Program-made: the position numbers and the translations under genes | DNA from: an uncultured Collinsella sp. | GTDB lineage: Bacteria; Actinomycetota; Coriobacteriia; Coriobacteriales; Coriobacteriaceae | Direction of reading: 5' to 3' | DNA: 15,384 bases | Assembly: GCA_958353395.1 (NCBI GenBank) | Contig: CATWSG010000033.1 | Location: forward strand, 1 to 15,384 | Shown here: positions 14,601-15,384 of the stretch, piece after piece | How positions within the stretch are numbered: position 1 is the stretch's first letter | Layout of the letters: each line of letters begins with the position of its first letter | Notes under the pieces: generated by a model | The model's input: only the letters and a program-made list of their open reading frames with translations | What the model was told of the DNA's origin: nothing | Database searches by the model: none

Positions 14601-14978
14601 GGCATGGACGTGCTGGAGTTTAGCGACTACGACGTTCGTTGCGGTGTGCATCCCACGCCCGGCAAGATTCTGTACACCTCGACGCACGATACGTCGACGC
14701 TGGCCGGTTGGTGCACGCGTTCCTTTGCGGGCGGCGACGAGCCGAGCGGTGTTGAGGTGGCGGCCAAGCTGATGAGCGACGCGCTGGCAAGCGACGCTCC
14801 CCTAGTGATGATGCCGCTACAGGATATCCTGGGGCTTGGCGACGACGCGCGCATGAACGTTCCGGGCGTTGCCACGGGCAACTGGACCTGGCAGGCTGAC
14901 GAGGCGGACATTGCAGCCGCCGAAAACAAAACCGCACAGCTCCTGCGCAACAACCATAGATTCTGGGGCGAAGCGTGA
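11682..14978 (+). CDS. GH13 debranching/amylolytic domain fused to GH77 4-alpha-glucanotransferase
   Basis: 1098 residues carrying two complete enzymes. Residues 1-115 look like a CBM34-type beta domain. A neopullulanase-like GH13 barrel follows (GMVYQIFPDRYARD, DGVFNHTG at 263-270, HGWRLDVAD with nucleophile D351, LLGEVWED with E380, LSSHDRPR with D455). Its beta domain ends near 637. After a linker of only about 13 residues comes a MalQ-type GH77 domain (about 651-1098): YWQVLPVNPTD, SPYAGPSAFAGN, VRLDHFLGF with D908, FIAEDLGY with E954, STHDTST with D1003. Both triads are intact. The expected job is opening alpha-1,6 or short alpha-1,4 links and disproportionating the freed oligosaccharides. 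This architecture corresponds to proteins named bifunctional GlgX/4-alpha-glucanotransferase. No signal peptide is seen, so it is cytoplasmic. The ATG has only a weak GGA upstream. Confidence 0.93.
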   Translation: MRLIHNSRLPQFRTPFGAVTTGTTLSLSVILEDADPAQATLTLRTWVDEIGESRYSMTHEGDGIFSVELKCTEPCLIWYSFICNIEGQPEVRLGAPQGRTGGEGVTYDYAEVPSFQVTVYKHRENRPTWYERGMVYQIFPDRYARDEHWRERTLAEVEKPRHGIQRRMVEDWNEPPVYERAEDGSIKTWDFYGGSLKGIQEDLPRIAELGFTAIYLNPIFEAASNHRYDTADYTKIDPILGTEQDFTELCEAAEKLGISIILDGVFNHTGDDSIYFNRYGNYPGVGAWQSEDSPWRDAFYFHEDGSYDCWWGVGNMPAINESSELVRERLLGKDGVIRKWLRAGAHGWRLDVADELSDDFLTEIKKAVLAEKPDALLLGEVWEDASNKISYGHLRRYLQGSELDSAMDYPFRDMVIGFLMGYKNAYQAAEDIETLRENYPREALSCALNLLSSHDRPRIISVLGGGPDESQLPESERSKWRLDENSMGLAKSRFWLATLMQMTFPGVPSIYYGDEYGLEGLTDPGNRRTMPTKENLHDFDTFAIVKNASAVRRALPFMIDGKIKAFALNDEVLAYNRTGKDGESATVIINRSLRNSHRVTIPALGECASDVISGHECEIHNGTVTLDLYPLGSSIIYHHAEQRLQEPLDHGAGVVCHITSVPTDDGKPGTIGAPTRRFIDHLAAMGMRYWQVLPVNPTDFFRSPYAGPSAFAGNIDLLPESHEELAADFETWKARGGEDADPLYTAFKHRNADWLEKYCVYMAVKKYFEGESRHDWPADVARYNEHLIDDKRFHDEAELQAYMQYRFDLAWCELMNYAHKKGIEVIGDIPMYVSDDSADAWSEPENFWLSDTGKAIEISGAPPDNFAPEGQVWGNPTFRWDHMKRNGYSWWMDRLRRAFSLYDRVRLDHFLGFHSYFSIPAGKACAEGRWLAGPGKDLFQTAYDELGPLNFIAEDLGYLTPGVRAMASTCGFPGMDVLEFSDYDVRCGVHPTPGKILYTSTHDTSTLAGWCTRSFAGGDEPSGVEVAAKLMSDALASDAPLVMMPLQDILGLGDDARMNVPGVATGNWTWQADEADIAAAENKTAQLLRNNHRFWGEA

Positions 14979-14992
14979 TAAAACCCCCGATA

Positions 14993-14998
14993 TAGGGT
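14993..14998 (+). promoter_or_regulatory. possible -10 box for the zinc-ribbon gene
   Basis: TAGGGT (extended context TAGGGTACA, 14993-15001) resembles the TAGGATACA before glgP (4019-4027) at 8 of 9 positions. The -35 is not clear. If active it would start transcription before the 15023 hairpin, which would then act in its own leader. Confidence 0.2.
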
Positions 14999-15022
14999 AC
15001 AGTTACAGACGTTTGAATTTTT

Positions 15023-15047
15023 GCGGGCAGAGTAATCTGCCCGCTTT
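15023..15047 (+). terminator. intrinsic terminator after the GH13-GH77 gene
   Basis: GCGGGCAG (15023-15030) and CTGCCCGC (15037-15044) form a perfect 8-bp stem with a 6-nt loop, followed by TTT (15045-15047). It lies 44 nt after the stop of the fusion gene and 20 nt before the zinc-ribbon start. Confidence 0.65.
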
Positions 15048-15066
15048 GTGCTGAAAAGGAAGTATT

Positions 15067-15303
15067 ATGGCGCGCTACGATTACAAGTGCTCGAGCTGCG
15101 GCAACGTGTTTGAGGTTGAGCATCCCATGTCCGAGACTCCCGAGGTCGTGTGCCCCAGCTGCGGTGCCCCGGCGGCCAAGACGTTCTCGGCCAGCGGCAT
15201 TAAATTTGAGGGCAGCGGTTTCTACAACACCGATCAGCGAAGCGGCGGCTCCAGCACCAGCGCCACCAGCGGCTGCTGCGCCAACTGCCCGCATAACCAC
15301 TAG
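15067..15303 (+). CDS. FmdB-family small zinc-ribbon protein
   Basis: 78 residues. The N-terminal sequence ARYDYKCSSCGNVFEVEHPM with C8/C11 and the second pair C29/C32 form a CxxC-CxxC zinc ribbon of the FmdB type (the CxxC_CxxC_SSSS family), and the Ser/Gly-rich stretch at 59-69 matches the family's serine-rich end. An extra CCANCPHNH terminus (C70, C71, C74, H76, H78) could bind another metal ion. The family's founding member was described as a regulator of formamidase genes, but most members have no demonstrated role, so function is open. AAGGAAG precedes the ATG at good spacing. A terminator on its upstream side separates it from the glycan gene, so a functional link to glycogen is not implied. 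Confidence 0.85.
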   Translation: MARYDYKCSSCGNVFEVEHPMSETPEVVCPSCGAPAAKTFSASGIKFEGSGFYNTDQRSGGSSTSATSGCCANCPHNH

Positions 15304-15329
15304 AAACCAAACAGCCCCGCGACCGACAC

Positions 15330-15384
15330 TGAACTGCCTCCCATTTCTTGGACATGAGAAATGGGAGGCTTTCTTTATGCGCGT
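15330..15384 (+). mobile_element. probable left end of an IS3-family (IS150-type) insertion sequence
   Basis: From 15330 the sequence begins TGAACTGCC, continues with CCCATTTCTTGG and reaches GGACA at 15350-15354. This follows the general TG-ACTG-C-CC...TTGGACA pattern of IS150-group terminal repeats. A GGGAGG ribosome site (15363-15368) stands 8 nt before an ATG at 15377, where the first transposase frame would start; only ATG CGC GT is visible. The other end and target duplication lie outside the window. Identification rests on remembered end consensus, not on a match. Confidence 0.4.
15336..15376 (+). terminator. 13-bp perfect hairpin with T-rich tail after the zinc-ribbon gene
   Basis: Arms at 15336-15348 (GCCTCCCATTTCT) and 15357-15369 (AGAAATGGGAGGC) pair perfectly across an 8-nt loop and are followed by TTTCTTT. 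It can end transcription of the zinc-ribbon gene. The right arm also contains the GGGAGG that would serve the ATG at 15377. Confidence 0.65.

Overview
The window looks like chromosomal DNA of a high-GC Actinomycetota gut anaerobe, most likely a Collinsella-type member of the Coriobacteriia. The evidence is GC-rich third codon positions, the glgB-glgP-glgC-glgD-glgA gene set, a GlgC/GlgD pair, and Lys/Ala/Thr-rich actinobacterial-style protein tails. The species call is inference; no database was searched.

Layout. Positions 1-39 may hold the last codons of a plus-strand gene. Positions 60-1400 are a two-gene minus-strand unit: a HAD phosphatase/phosphoglucomutase-like gene, then a thiamine pyrophosphokinase (thiN-like) gene. 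A 346-nt divergent intergenic region follows. It carries a perfect TGGTAAAAC-N8-GTTTTACCA dyad over a likely promoter and a 54-nt two-tier hairpin in the probable glgB leader. Positions 1747-11250 hold the glycogen cluster on the plus strand: glgB (branching enzyme), glgP (phosphorylase), glgC and glgD (catalytic and degenerate ADP-glucose pyrophosphorylase subunits) and glgA (synthase). After a terminator at 11283-11315 comes a 370-nt AT-richer intergenic region. There a 14-bp perfect inverted repeat brackets a good promoter. Next is a 1098-residue GH13-GH77 fusion (debranching/amylolytic domain plus 4-alpha-glucanotransferase). Then come a terminator, a small FmdB-type zinc-ribbon gene, and what looks like the left end of an IS3-family element running off the window.

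How it fits together. GlgC/GlgD make ADP-glucose, GlgA extends alpha-1,4 chains and GlgB adds alpha-1,6 branches. GlgP releases glucose-1-phosphate. The GH13-GH77 protein could debranch and disproportionate the oligosaccharides left behind. Hairpins between most genes suggest expression is tuned gene by gene. The TGGTAAAAC motif in both major intergenic regions suggests one regulator for synthesis and breakdown.

The most unusual feature is at protein level. The two enzymes that build the polymer, GlgB and GlgA, carry histone-H1-like Lys/Ala/Thr tails (about 70 and about 269 residues), while GlgP, GlgC and GlgD do not. The GlgA tail is a threefold acidic-then-basic repeat. The most unusual DNA feature is the promoter enclosed by inverted repeats upstream of the fusion gene. 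It could be an invertible switch, a looping operator pair or a MITE-like insertion.
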